64,000 nt of DNA, from contig NZ_SCWE01000001.1 in NCBI RefSeq assembly GCF_004359505.1, forward strand, positions 987,404 through 1,051,403, written 5' to 3'. Source of the stretch: Macrococcus hajekii. Its GTDB lineage: Bacteria > Bacillota > Bacilli > Staphylococcales > Staphylococcaceae. The notes beneath the pieces are model-generated. The model was not told the origin of the DNA. It did no database searches and saw only the letters and a list, made by a program, of their open reading frames with translations. Below, one piece after another: positions 18,790-27,462 of the stretch. How positions within the stretch are numbered: the first letter of the stretch is position 1; each line of letters opens with the position of its first letter. The position numbers and the translations under genes were made by a program.

Positions 18790-20004
18790 CTAAAATAATT
18801 TACCTGAAAAAATCAGGAATCCAAATGCAACAAAATGAAACGTGATAATAATAGCAAGTATATTCACGACAGTTGGGGGTAACTTCCAAGGGTTCTTTTT
18901 ACGCCATTTTTCGTAGTAGCCATAACCGACAAAAAGAATACCATGATAAAGTCCATAGGCGATATAATGCCATTCAAGCCCATGCCAGATTCCCATGATG
19001 AAGAAGTTCAGTATAAATGCAATGTTAGAGACCATAAAGGCATCTTTCAGTACTTTTTTCTTCGTCATAAAAAAAACAATCCGCATGTAAACCATGTCTC
19101 TGAACCAGAAAGATAGTGACATATGCCATCTGTTCCAGAAATCCTTGATGTTTTTAGAGGCAAAGGGTGCATTAAAGTTAGGCGGCGTTTCAATTGTCAT
19201 TAAATAACTAAAAGCGATAGCAAACAGACTATAACCTGCAAAATCAAAAAACAGGTAAAAACTATAACCATACATGTAGATGATCTTCATCCAGATAGAG
19301 GCAGTATCAAAGTCTATTGCCAGAATAATGTACTGATCAATCCAGTAGGCAAGAATATATTTATAAAGCAGGCCGATCATGATGTAATGCAATGCTTTAT
19401 GAAGAAGTAATGCATACCGCTCTTTTGTTAAAGGCTTATTTTCATCTTTTTGAAATCGTTTGAAGCGGTCAATCGGTCCAGATGAAATGGTAGGAAAGAA
19501 ACTGAGAAACTTAATCAGTTCAAAACTGTTAATTTCTTCAAGCCTTCTATCTCTGATTTCCATTAAAATCTGAATGCTTTTAAACATAATATAAGAAATA
19601 CCTAGAAAGCCGATAATGGATTTAATCGGTATCTCTCCAACTTGATAACTCCCAAAGCCAAATAATGTACTTTGAAAAACTTTGACGACTGCGAGTGGGA
19701 GTATCACTGCAATCATGATTAATATGAAGTTCGTAAGGGTATTATGTTTTTTAATAACCTGAAGATACAGTTTAATGAGTAACAGCTGATACAGAATGTA
19801 AACTACAAAACTGATCATTTCATAGGACAGAATCGAAATACCAAATAAGTTCTTATTCGGATCTTTGAATATCAGCACTAGCATAATGAAACTCACTGCC
19901 ACATTTAAACCGATATATTTCCTTCCCATCAGGCCGAGAACAATGACCGGCAGTAAAAGCGCAAGTGCAATATAAAAGAAAGTAAAGTCGCCGTACGGAA
20001 TCAT
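18790..20004 (-). CDS. dltB: D-alanyl transfer membrane protein DltB (MBOAT)
   Basis: A 404-aa polytopic MBOAT protein. The FWNRWHMSLSFWFRDMVY segment and the catalytic His in FIMGIWHGLEWHYIAYG are visible. It transfers D-alanine from DltC across or at the membrane towards DltX/DltD. Its first bases overlap the end of dltA, which implies coupling. Confidence 0.96.
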   Translation of the reverse strand: MIPYGDFTFFYIALALLLPVIVLGLMGRKYIGLNVAVSFIMLVLIFKDPNKNLFGISILSYEMISFVVYILYQLLLIKLYLQVIKKHNTLTNFILIMIAVILPLAVVKVFQSTLFGFGSYQVGEIPIKSIIGFLGISYIMFKSIQILMEIRDRRLEEINSFELIKFLSFFPTISSGPIDRFKRFQKDENKPLTKERYALLLHKALHYIMIGLLYKYILAYWIDQYIILAIDFDTASIWMKIIYMYGYSFYLFFDFAGYSLFAIAFSYLMTIETPPNFNAPFASKNIKDFWNRWHMSLSFWFRDMVYMRIVFFMTKKKVLKDAFMVSNIAFILNFFIMGIWHGLEWHYIAYGLYHGILFVGYGYYEKWRKKNPWKLPPTVVNILAIIITFHFVAFGFLIFSGKLF

Positions 20005-21428
20005 GAAACAGCCTCTTTAATTTGTTTACGGTCGACTTTACCATTAGGCGTCATCGGTAGACTTTCGACTGTTCTGATTTTACGTGGAATCATATATTCA
20101 GGTAATGTATTCTTCAGGTTTTCCTTAACATGATGAGTAACATCGCCTTCATAATCTGAAACAATTGATGCGACTAAATATTGAACTCGACCATTCTTTT
20201 CAATCGGTGTAACGACTGCCTGTCTGACATGCTCAATCTTTGTGAGCTGTTCTTCAATCTCTTCAAGCTCCATCCGGTAACCGTTTAGTTTAATCTGGTA
20301 ATCAATACGACCATTGATAAACCAGAGATTATCTCTCAGCTCAGCTTTATCTCCTGTGCGGTAAACACGCTCGCCATTGTCTTCAAAAAATTGCTGGGCT
20401 GTTTTTTCAGGTTCTTTAACATATCCTGCGCTAACTGCATCACCATGAATCAGTAATTCTCCTTCTGGACTAAGTGACAACTTGGTATGCGGTCTAGGCA
20501 TTCCTACAGGTAACGGATTATATTGATCAAGAATGTCATCAGTCACTTTGACACCTGTCACAGCAACTGTGGCTTCTGTCGGCCCGTACGTGTTATAAAT
20601 TGATGCATCGCTAAACTTATTTTTCAATTGTGCCGCTGTCTTATGTTTCAGTGCTTCTCCGCAGAAATAGAAGTAACGCAGGTTAGAGTAAGTTTCCTGA
20701 CTGAAAGCAGGTAATAACAGTCCCATCTCCATAAAGGACGGCGTAGATACCCACGCGGATATCGGATGTTCTATCAGCTGACTATGAATTTCAGCGGGCT
20801 TTTTAATCATATCTTTATCAATCATCACCAGTGTACCACCAGATGCAAGGGCAGGATAGACGGCCATTACTGATAAATCAAATGATAGAGGAGCCTGATT
20901 CAGCCAATAATTTTCAGCAGGAATGTCATATAGACTCAACATCCAGTCTATGAAACCATCAAGACTCTTATACTGAATGGCTACACCTTTCGGAGTACCA
21001 GTTGACCCTGAAGTGAATATGGTATAAGCAATATCGTGCGGATGGTTGATATGATTAAATTTTAATTCTGTCATCCAGCTACCGGGCTGTATCTGCTTAG
21101 CACTACATGTGATATTAAGAGTTTCTGCTGTCAGGATATATTCAGGCTCGATGGTCTGAATGATTTTTTCAACCCGTTCATCAGGAATTGAAGTATCAAT
21201 GGGAACATAACCCGTTCCCGCTTTAAGACCTGCTATCATGCCGATAATCATCCACTTCGACATATGTCCGTAGACAACTATAGGTTTAGAGCTATCAGCA
21301 ATCATAGATGCCAGACCATTGCTATATTCATCCAGCTCTTGATAAGTCATACGTTCTTCTCGATGAATAAAACTTATAGCAGTCGGTTTATTTTTTTTAT
21401 GTTGAGCTAATTGAGCTAAAAAATCCAT
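20001..21428 (-). CDS. dltA: D-alanine--DltC ligase DltA
   Basis: A 475-aa cytosolic adenylate-forming enzyme that activates D-alanine with ATP and loads it on DltC. The P-loop IFTSGSTGTPKGV lies near residue 140, NTYGPTEATV near 285, YRTGDKAEL near 365, and the catalytic Lys in NGKVDRKQI near the end. It follows dltX by 18 bases. Confidence 0.97.
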   Translation of the reverse strand: MDFLAQLAQHKKNKPTAISFIHREERMTYQELDEYSNGLASMIADSSKPIVVYGHMSKWMIIGMIAGLKAGTGYVPIDTSIPDERVEKIIQTIEPEYILTAETLNITCSAKQIQPGSWMTELKFNHINHPHDIAYTIFTSGSTGTPKGVAIQYKSLDGFIDWMLSLYDIPAENYWLNQAPLSFDLSVMAVYPALASGGTLVMIDKDMIKKPAEIHSQLIEHPISAWVSTPSFMEMGLLLPAFSQETYSNLRYFYFCGEALKHKTAAQLKNKFSDASIYNTYGPTEATVAVTGVKVTDDILDQYNPLPVGMPRPHTKLSLSPEGELLIHGDAVSAGYVKEPEKTAQQFFEDNGERVYRTGDKAELRDNLWFINGRIDYQIKLNGYRMELEEIEEQLTKIEHVRQAVVTPIEKNGRVQYLVASIVSDYEGDVTHHVKENLKNTLPEYMIPRKIRTVESLPMTPNGKVDRKQIKEAVS

Positions 21429-21446
21429 CTTTTCACCTACTCATCT

Positions 21447-21578
21447 TTAAAATTCATTATAAATGAAATTACTTTCAACACCGCCACCGCCATAAATCCA
21501 GAAAAGAGTAAAGAGTATAGCCAGATATAGCACGGTAAGTAGTGTCAGTTTCAAATTTTCATTCTGTAGTATTTTCAA
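21447..21578 (-). CDS. dltX: DltX, small D-alanylation protein (43 aa, TTG start)
   Basis: A 43-residue membrane peptide read from a TTG at 21576-21578 to a TAA at 21447-21449. AGGTG lies about eight bases before the TTG. It has a single hydrophobic segment (LTLLTVLYLAILFTLFWIYG) and ends in ESNFIYNEF. The FWIYGGGG region and the conserved C-terminal tail are the DltX signature; the tail is thought to take part in relaying D-alanine from DltB to DltD. It is the first gene of the dlt operon and is easily missed because of its length and start codon. Confidence 0.92.
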   Translation of the reverse strand: MKILQNENLKLTLLTVLYLAILFTLFWIYGGGGVESNFIYNEF

Positions 21579-21631
21579 CTTTTACACCTGCCAGCAATCA
21601 TATGAATTTTATTTGTTGTAATACCTTTGTA

Positions 21632-21660
21632 ATAATAGCTCAGCAAAGTGTAAAACTCAA
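21632..21660 (-). promoter_or_regulatory. Promoter of the dltXABCD operon
   Basis: On the minus strand TTGAGT and TATTAT are spaced by 17 bases, about 55 bases before dltX. No other good promoter lies in the gap. Confidence 0.7.
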
Positions 21661-21669
21661 TAAGATGGT

Positions 21670-21691
21670 TGTAAATTTAAGGTAAATTTAA
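21670..21691 (-). promoter_or_regulatory. OmpR-type (WalR/PhoP-like) direct repeat upstream of the dlt promoter
   Basis: On the plus strand TGTAAA, five bases, then GGTAAA fits the WalR consensus TGTWAH-N5-TGTWAH with one mismatch. Read on the minus strand it is an 11-base repeat of TTAAATTTACC. It ends about nine bases upstream of the dlt -35. The regulator is inference; WalR, GraR and ArlR-type regulators are all possible. Confidence 0.5.
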
Positions 21692-21724
21692 GGTTTGACA
21701 CTGAATGTATAATTTTTCGGCTGA

Positions 21725-22846
21725 TTATTTAAGTTTGCCTACAATATTATAGACTTTCAATAAATTCTCCTCATTGTGCTTAGCTTTTTTTGGATCAATT
21801 TTATTCGATGCTATTGCTAATGTAAATCGTTTATCGAACCAGCAGATTACTTCCTGATTGTAAAAATAGCCTCTTAAACGCAAATAGCCTCTCTTCACAT
21901 TGAAACCATAGCGATAAGGTTGAGCATTGTCATCAACATTCGTTTTCAATAAAGTGGTCTCATCTGCTGAAAATAACTTATTATCATAGAATGCCCGCGC
22001 TAAAAGTCCCATATCCTGTGCCGACATATATATGTTTCCCGCTCCATCGAACTGATCAAGACCATATGGGACGACTCTATTATCAAACCCAAAATTATGA
22101 GTGAAACCTTCAGCAAAATAAGGCTGCAGTTCTTTATCATCATAAAATCCAGTACGACTAAGGTGAAGAGGTTTGATAAGATAATGCTGTACATTTTCTT
22201 TATAGCTCTTTTTTGTTACTTGCTCGATTACCTTTGCCAGTACGATATAGTTTGCATCATTATAATTGTATACATTATGAAAAGCAGGATCGACTCCATT
22301 CTGTCTGATGATATCAACCGTCTTATCTAGCCCTAGATAATCTTGACTGGTTTCATATTTTAAGAAACCACTTCTATGCATCAGCAGATTCTTTATTGTG
22401 ATATCAAATCCATTGAACTCCGGTAAATAATATGAGAGTTGCTGGTTGCGATTAATAAGTCCCTCATCCTCCAATTTTCTAACGACTAATCCAGTTAAAA
22501 ATTTCTGGCTGGAACCAATCAGAAACATATTATCAGGTTGAAGTGGATCTCCATCACTATTTTTTTGACCCAGTGCTTCATTCATGATAACTTTATTATT
22601 CTTTGCGATAAATATCGTTCCATTAAAATCCTGGGCTTTTAATACCTCCTTTATCTCAGCAACTGCTTTCTTATCGGCTTCATTTGTCTCTATCTTCATA
22701 GCAGGCTTGCTTTGCGGTGCCTTTACTTGCGTTTCACTTGATTCTCCTTTTGTTTGAGTAGCTGTCTCATTTGATGGAAGTATATTGCAGCCTGATAATG
22801 CCATTGATAATACAAGTAAGCTTGTTCTAGTGATGATTTTCTTCAT
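21725..22846 (-). CDS. FmtA/Flp-like serine hydrolase, predicted lipoprotein
   Basis: A 373-aa protein of the beta-lactamase/penicillin-binding fold. The start at 22846 (GGAGG six bases upstream) opens a lipoprotein signal peptide with lipobox LSGC (C20). A low-complexity linker follows to about residue 55. The catalytic SxxK is S112-S-Q-K115. The second motif reads YNDANY where YSN or YAN is more usual, and a clear KTG is not seen. The family includes FmtA, which removes D-alanine from teichoic acids, and Flp. Placement directly upstream of dlt in the same direction supports a teichoic-acid or cell-wall role; this is inference. It has its own leader hairpin. Confidence 0.82.
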   Translation of the reverse strand: MKKIITRTSLLVLSMALSGCNILPSNETATQTKGESSETQVKAPQSKPAMKIETNEADKKAVAEIKEVLKAQDFNGTIFIAKNNKVIMNEALGQKNSDGDPLQPDNMFLIGSSQKFLTGLVVRKLEDEGLINRNQQLSYYLPEFNGFDITIKNLLMHRSGFLKYETSQDYLGLDKTVDIIRQNGVDPAFHNVYNYNDANYIVLAKVIEQVTKKSYKENVQHYLIKPLHLSRTGFYDDKELQPYFAEGFTHNFGFDNRVVPYGLDQFDGAGNIYMSAQDMGLLARAFYDNKLFSADETTLLKTNVDDNAQPYRYGFNVKRGYLRLRGYFYNQEVICWFDKRFTLAIASNKIDPKKAKHNEENLLKVYNIVGKLK

Positions 22847-22855
22847 GGGTCCTCC

Positions 22856-22889
22856 AAAAAATAAAGCAATCACTCTGAGAGTAATTACT
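22856..22889 (-). promoter_or_regulatory. Terminator-like hairpin in the leader of the FmtA-like gene
   Basis: On the minus strand AGTAATTACT and AGTGATTGCT pair with two G-T pairs, then TTTATTTTTT runs straight into the GGAGG ribosome binding site. It may be an attenuator, or a decayed copy of the nearby yutD terminator, which has a similar sequence. Confidence 0.5.
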
Positions 22890-22984
22890 TTATTTGTCAT
22901 ATATATTTTTCACCATTATATAATGAGTTTTTATATTTTGCACTTTTTAGTTCTAAATTTAGACAAGGAAATAAAACACTGAGA

Positions 22985-23019
22985 AATAAAAAAAGTAACT
23001 GCTAAAGAGCAGTTACTTT
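22985..23019 (-). terminator. Terminator of the lipA-yutD operon
   Basis: AAAGTAACTGCT and its complement form a perfect stem overlapping the yutD stop codon, followed by T residues on the minus strand. Confidence 0.85.
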
Positions 23020-23441
23020 AAAAAGTGTTTCAATGTCTTGGCAGAAGCGTCCACTTTATCTTCTATTATTGTTTCAGTCTGAACTTCTTCCTGCTCCACC
23101 ATTTCTTCGCTGTTCAGTTCAACTTCATCCTCCACATCTTCAGCAGTCAACCTGACCATCTCATGTTCAGTCAGCCGGCGCAGTACAAAATATGGACAGC
23201 CAAAGTTACAGTATTCCATTAAATAATCTTGAATACTTGAGAATCTGCGGCTGATGTCTGCCTTTTTATTTTTATCCTCATAGAAGCCTTTAAGTCTGAG
23301 CTGCTCATATCCGATATCACCAACGATAATTGGATATTTATCCAGCACTTCAGAATAACGGTTATCAAACTGCTCCTGATTGAATGCCTCTTTATAATCG
23401 ACGACTATTTCAAAATAGTGATCAGCAGTCTTGACGACCAT
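23013..23441 (-). CDS. yutD: YutD-family (DUF1027) protein
   Basis: A 142-aa protein. The first 100 residues form the DUF1027 domain, with IVGDIGYEQLRLKGFYED and YCNFGCPYFVLRR as signatures. The last 40 residues are an acidic, glutamate-rich tail of low complexity. It overlaps the lipA stop (TAATG), as yutD commonly lies beside lipA in this group. Function unknown. Confidence 0.88.
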   Translation of the reverse strand: MVVKTADHYFEIVVDYKEAFNQEQFDNRYSEVLDKYPIIVGDIGYEQLRLKGFYEDKNKKADISRRFSSIQDYLMEYCNFGCPYFVLRRLTEHEMVRLTAEDVEDEVELNSEEMVEQEEVQTETIIEDKVDASAKTLKHFLK

Positions 23442-24346
23442 TAAGCTTCTCCGAGCGCCTGTCGTTGTTTCGCTGCTTCATTAACTTGTTCGTCAGCATG
23501 GTATGAACTACGGACCATGGGACCTGCCTGACAGTGTTTGAAGCCTTTTTCCATCGCAATTTTACGGAGTTTACCGAATTCAAGCGGTGAATAATATTTC
23601 TGAACTTTGATATGTTTACGTGAAGGCTGTAAATATTGACCGATAGTCATGATATCTACATCGTTCGCGCGCAGATCATCCATGACTTCAAGAATCTCAT
23701 CCCATGTTTCACCTAATCCTACCATGAGGCTGGATTTTGTAGGGATATCCGGCTGAAGCTCTTTTGAGCGACGTAGTACTTCAAGAGAACGGTCGTACGT
23801 TGCACGTGCGCGAACTCTTGGAGTTAAGCGACGTACTGTCTCGATATTATGGTTCAGAATGTCTGGACGTGCATTCATCAGACGTTCCCAGTTATCAAAA
23901 CTTCCGCCCATATCACTTGGCAGTACTTCAATAGTAGTATATGGATTGCGTTCGCGTACTTGACGGATTGTCTCAGCATAGACTTCTGAACCGCCGTCTT
24001 TTAAATCGTCACGGGCAACCGCTGTGATAACAACGTGTTTTAAGTTCATCAGTTCAACTGATTCTGCCACACGTTCAGGTTCGTTCAGATCCAGTTCATT
24101 AGGCAGTCCTGTTTTAACTGCACAGAAACGACAGGCACGTGTACAAACAGCACCTAGAATCATGAAAGTGGCAGTCCGACGTTCACCCCAGCACTCATGA
24201 ATATTCGGACAACGTGCTTCCTCACAGACTGTATGCAGGTTCTTTTCACGCATCATTTTCTTGAGACCTGTATAGTTCTGATTGGTGTTAAGCTTTATTT
24301 TCAACCATTCCGGTTTTCTTAATATCTCTTCATTTTTTGTAGCCAC
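23441..24346 (-). CDS. lipA: Lipoyl synthase LipA
   Basis: A 301-aa radical-SAM enzyme that inserts two sulfurs into octanoyl groups. The auxiliary cluster cysteines are in [13 protein letters not shown] and the radical-SAM CxxxCxxC in [13 protein letters not shown]. The C-terminal [11 protein letters not shown] contains the conserved serine that ligates the auxiliary cluster. The start is a GTG with GGAGGG seven bases upstream. GcvH at 38898 is a likely lipoyl carrier substrate in this family of bacteria. Confidence 0.96.
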   Translation of the reverse strand: MATKNEEILRKPEWLKIKLNTNQNYTGLKKMMREKNLHTVCEEARCPNIHECWGERRTATFMILGAVCTRACRFCAVKTGLPNELDLNEPERVAESVELMNLKHVVITAVARDDLKDGGSEVYAETIRQVRERNPYTTIEVLPSDMGGSFDNWERLMNARPDILNHNIETVRRLTPRVRARATYDRSLEVLRRSKELQPDIPTKSSLMVGLGETWDEILEVMDDLRANDVDIMTIGQYLQPSRKHIKVQKYYSPLEFGKLRKIAMEKGFKHCQAGPMVRSSYHADEQVNEAAKQRQALGEA

Positions 24347-24388
24347 AATACATCCCTCCGATATCCATTAATTATAACTGAAAATTTC

Positions 24389-25711
24389 TTAAATTAAAAT
24401 GTCTGTTCTATGAAAAAGTGCACGCTCCATTATATCGCGCAGAAATTCAGGCATTTTATAGTCTTTCTCATTCTGTACAAACTGCGGGAAAAATCGACCG
24501 AACGTGTACATATCCAGTGTTGCCAGTGAATAAGTCTGTTTATCGTCAATCAGTCTGTCACCTACAAAAAACTTTCGTTCGGACTGTATAAAACCTATAT
24601 TATCCAGGACGTACATACCAAACAAATCTCCTCTGAAACCGAATCCTTTAACAATTTCATCGCGATATTCATGTTTTGCGCTGACTGCAATGATTTCTTT
24701 AAGCTCGCGTCCTGTCAACGTGATTTTGACGGAATTGATTGGATGCGGCAGCATTTTATGTAAGTCATATTTAGTGAAATGGTCGCCGTTATAACCTTTA
24801 ACAATCAAGCCCGTATTAATCAGTGCACAGTCCGCTTCAAGTTCAACGCGGAGTTGACGTGCGAGCAGCGCAGTCGTATAGGAAGCACTATAGAGTCTTC
24901 TTGGCAGATCTACCGGTTGATTATAGACAACATCACTTAACGCCAGTCGTCCTTGTTCATAAAAGCTATCTTCACTATCCGCCAGTTCATCTGTATCAAT
25001 CAAGCGTGCTTCTTTTTTAACCAGTGTAGATTGTTCGAACTGCAGTGTCATTTCGCCGATATATTCACCGTATCTGCCTGCCGCGCCAATAAGTACACCA
25101 TTGACTCGTTCACCTTGTTCAAAGTGATGATGCGTGTGAGCACCTAGAATGATATCAATACCAGCTATCTCTTCAGCAATACGGCGGTCTGCAAACATAC
25201 CCAGATGACTGAGAATAATCACTACATCACATTGGTCATGGATGATCTCCATCTGCTTTCTGATGGCCTCAATAGGTTCTGTCACTTTCCAGCCGAGCGC
25301 CTTATAAAACGGTGTGAACTCTGCAGTCGCGCCGATGAAACCAAAGCGTATGCCTTTAAATTCATCGATGACATAAGGTTTAATATGACGAGGCAGCGCA
25401 CCATCAAAGTCAAATAAATTACAACATGTAATCTGAAAGAGAGCTTCATCATATAACGTATTAAAATCGTCATGATTCAACGTAATGCCCTCATTATTAC
25501 CTATTGTCGCAACTTTAACATTAGCTTGATTCAATAGTTGTATATTCCCTTTACCTAATGTCCCTTCTGTAAAAGGATGACTTCTATCGACGTGATCACC
25601 TAAATCAACATAGTAGCTATCGGAGGCTCTATCTTCAAGATAGCGGCTGATTTTACTGAATGTTGATAAATGACTATGTATATCGTTAGTGTGATAAAGT
25701 TTGATCTCCAT
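24389..25711 (-). CDS. yunD: Metallophosphatase / 5'-nucleotidase-like protein YunD
   Basis: A 440-aa protein with an N-terminal calcineurin-like metallophosphatase domain (HTNDIHSHLS, YVDLGDHVDRS, IGNNEG, ILSHLG, GAHTHHHFE metal-binding motifs) and a C-terminal 5'-nucleotidase domain (from about residue 280). There is no signal peptide, so it is probably cytoplasmic. The substrate is likely a nucleotide or similar phosphoester. It follows the TauE-type gene by 11 bases. Confidence 0.88.
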   Translation of the reverse strand: MEIKLYHTNDIHSHLSTFSKISRYLEDRASDSYYVDLGDHVDRSHPFTEGTLGKGNIQLLNQANVKVATIGNNEGITLNHDDFNTLYDEALFQITCCNLFDFDGALPRHIKPYVIDEFKGIRFGFIGATAEFTPFYKALGWKVTEPIEAIRKQMEIIHDQCDVVIILSHLGMFADRRIAEEIAGIDIILGAHTHHHFEQGERVNGVLIGAAGRYGEYIGEMTLQFEQSTLVKKEARLIDTDELADSEDSFYEQGRLALSDVVYNQPVDLPRRLYSASYTTALLARQLRVELEADCALINTGLIVKGYNGDHFTKYDLHKMLPHPINSVKITLTGRELKEIIAVSAKHEYRDEIVKGFGFRGDLFGMYVLDNIGFIQSERKFFVGDRLIDDKQTYSLATLDMYTFGRFFPQFVQNEKDYKMPEFLRDIMERALFHRTDILI

Positions 25712-25722
25712 ACGTTCACCTC

Positions 25723-26541
25723 TTAAATCAGACTTTTAATAATCAGATAGATACCGAGTATCACCATAATCAGTCGTAACATCAGTACCACAGTTTCTGA
25801 TTTTGCACGCTTATTGATTCTAACGCCCAGTGTGGCACCGATAAAGCTTGAAATGACCAGTACAATCGCATAGGACCAGAGTACATTGCCCTGCACGATA
25901 TGGCTCGTCGCACCTGACAGACTTGAGAACAGAATCATCAGCATACTTGTTCCTACTGCAATATGCGGCGGAAATCTAAAAATAATGATCATCAGCGGTG
26001 TCATCAGTGCACCCCCTCCGATACCGAATAATCCCGTCAGACAGCCTACAAAAAATGTGGCTATGATAGCCGGTACAGGTGAAATACTATATGTATAGTG
26101 TTGTCCCTTAGCATCCGTGAATGAGCGCAAGTGTTCTGGATTCTGAAAGAACTTTATAGGTTTAATTTTATCTCTGAAGAGCAGCACAATGCTCATCATT
26201 ATCATTAACAGCCCAAAATAAAGATTAAAGCTTTTTAAGGTCAGAAAGTGACTCAAGTACGCACCGACGAGCGCACCGGGTATGATTCCAATTAAAAATA
26301 ATAGTGCTGATTTAAAATCCACCTGTTTGGACCGTGCATAACCGATCGAAGCAGAAAGTCCTGTCGCAATCAGAATCACGGTGGAAGTACCGATTGCTTT
26401 CTGAGGTGTAATACCATCAAGCAGACCTGCTTCGCCAAGAAAAATTAATGCAGGGACGATTATAATCCCGCCCCCTAGTCCTACAAGAGAACCTATAATA
26501 GCGGAACTGACTCCTAGTAATATTAGAATGAAGACTGACAT
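25723..26541 (-). CDS. yunE: TauE/SafE-family membrane permease (YunE-like)
   Basis: A 272-aa protein with about eight membrane segments. The duplicated motif GSLVGLGGGIIIVPALIFLG near the start and GLFGIGGGALMTPLMIII near residue 190 define TauE/SafE. Such proteins export or import sulfur-containing or organic anions; the substrate here is unknown. It lies between yunF and yunD as in Bacillus. Confidence 0.88.
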   Translation of the reverse strand: MSVFILILLGVSSAIIGSLVGLGGGIIIVPALIFLGEAGLLDGITPQKAIGTSTVILIATGLSASIGYARSKQVDFKSALLFLIGIIPGALVGAYLSHFLTLKSFNLYFGLLMIMMSIVLLFRDKIKPIKFFQNPEHLRSFTDAKGQHYTYSISPVPAIIATFFVGCLTGLFGIGGGALMTPLMIIIFRFPPHIAVGTSMLMILFSSLSGATSHIVQGNVLWSYAIVLVISSFIGATLGVRINKRAKSETVVLMLRLIMVILGIYLIIKSLI

Positions 26542-26550
26542 ATTGACCTC

Positions 26551-27399
26551 CTAGAACAACGTTAACTGCTTGGCATTCAGATTATCGTATTCAATGCCCA
26601 GTATTTCTTTCATACGTAGAGCATTACCTGCCGCATGGCCACCTGAGTTATTGTTAAAAATCACGTAGACTTCTTGTGCCTTCTGATCCAGTATCCTGAA
26701 TTTCATCGCCAGATCCTGCAGTTCATTCTCGTTATATTCATAAAGATAACGAACATCACGCCATTCCTGGTCTGTCATATCTTTTTTAGTCCAGCCTGCA
26801 ACATTTCTCCCGTGGAGTCTGACCAGTGAAACGGGATGCGTTACACGATTAACCATCGGAATAGAGCCATGACCACTTTGCGGCTCATCGCAGACTGAAT
26901 GAATCAATCTATTATCATGCAGGAAACTCAGTGTATTCTCAGTCATATCCTCAGTGAACCAGCTATCATGTCTGAATTCAATGGCAATAGGCATCTTGCG
27001 CAGATGTTCTTTCAGATATAGTATATAATTGATATTCGGAGTAGTGCAGTCAAACCATGGCGGAAACTGAATCAGAACCATCGCGAGACGGTTCTCCTCA
27101 ATCAATGGTCCGACCATTAGATTGAACTGTTCAATCAACTGCAGACGTGTATCCGCATATTGATTGATTTCTGCATGACCTGTGAGTGCCTGATGAATTT
27201 TGACGACAAACTTAAATCTGTCAGGTGTCTCACTGATCCACTTCCTGATGTTCCTTTCAGGTTGAATAGCATAATAACTTGCATCCAGTTCCACCGTCGG
27301 AAAGTGACTGCCGTATGCAATTAATTTATCTTTTTTATTTGAAAGCTCGGGGTATAATGTATCATGATCCGACCATGCTGTTAACCCGATATTTATCAT
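26551..27399 (-). CDS. yunF: DUF72 protein YunF
   Basis: A 282-aa TIM-barrel-like DUF72 protein. MINIGLTAWSDHDTLYP at the start, AIEFRHDSWF in the middle and the C-terminal VIFNNNSGGHAAGNA are family signatures. The ATG at 27399 follows AGGTG by six bases; in-frame starts at 27405 and 27408 lie too close to it. First gene of the yunF-yunE-yunD group. Biochemical role unknown. Confidence 0.85.
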   Translation of the reverse strand: MINIGLTAWSDHDTLYPELSNKKDKLIAYGSHFPTVELDASYYAIQPERNIRKWISETPDRFKFVVKIHQALTGHAEINQYADTRLQLIEQFNLMVGPLIEENRLAMVLIQFPPWFDCTTPNINYILYLKEHLRKMPIAIEFRHDSWFTEDMTENTLSFLHDNRLIHSVCDEPQSGHGSIPMVNRVTHPVSLVRLHGRNVAGWTKKDMTDQEWRDVRYLYEYNENELQDLAMKFRILDQKAQEVYVIFNNNSGGHAAGNALRMKEILGIEYDNLNAKQLTLF

Positions 27400-27462
27400 A
27401 ATCATCACCTAGTTCTATCATATCATAATACATCTCTACTCACTTTAGAAAGGAACTCAACT

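Noticed and set aside
21695..21713. TTGACA and TATAAT close together upstream of dlt
   Set aside because: They are separated by only seven bases and lie on the plus strand, facing the 3' end of a minus-strand gene; not a usable promoter.
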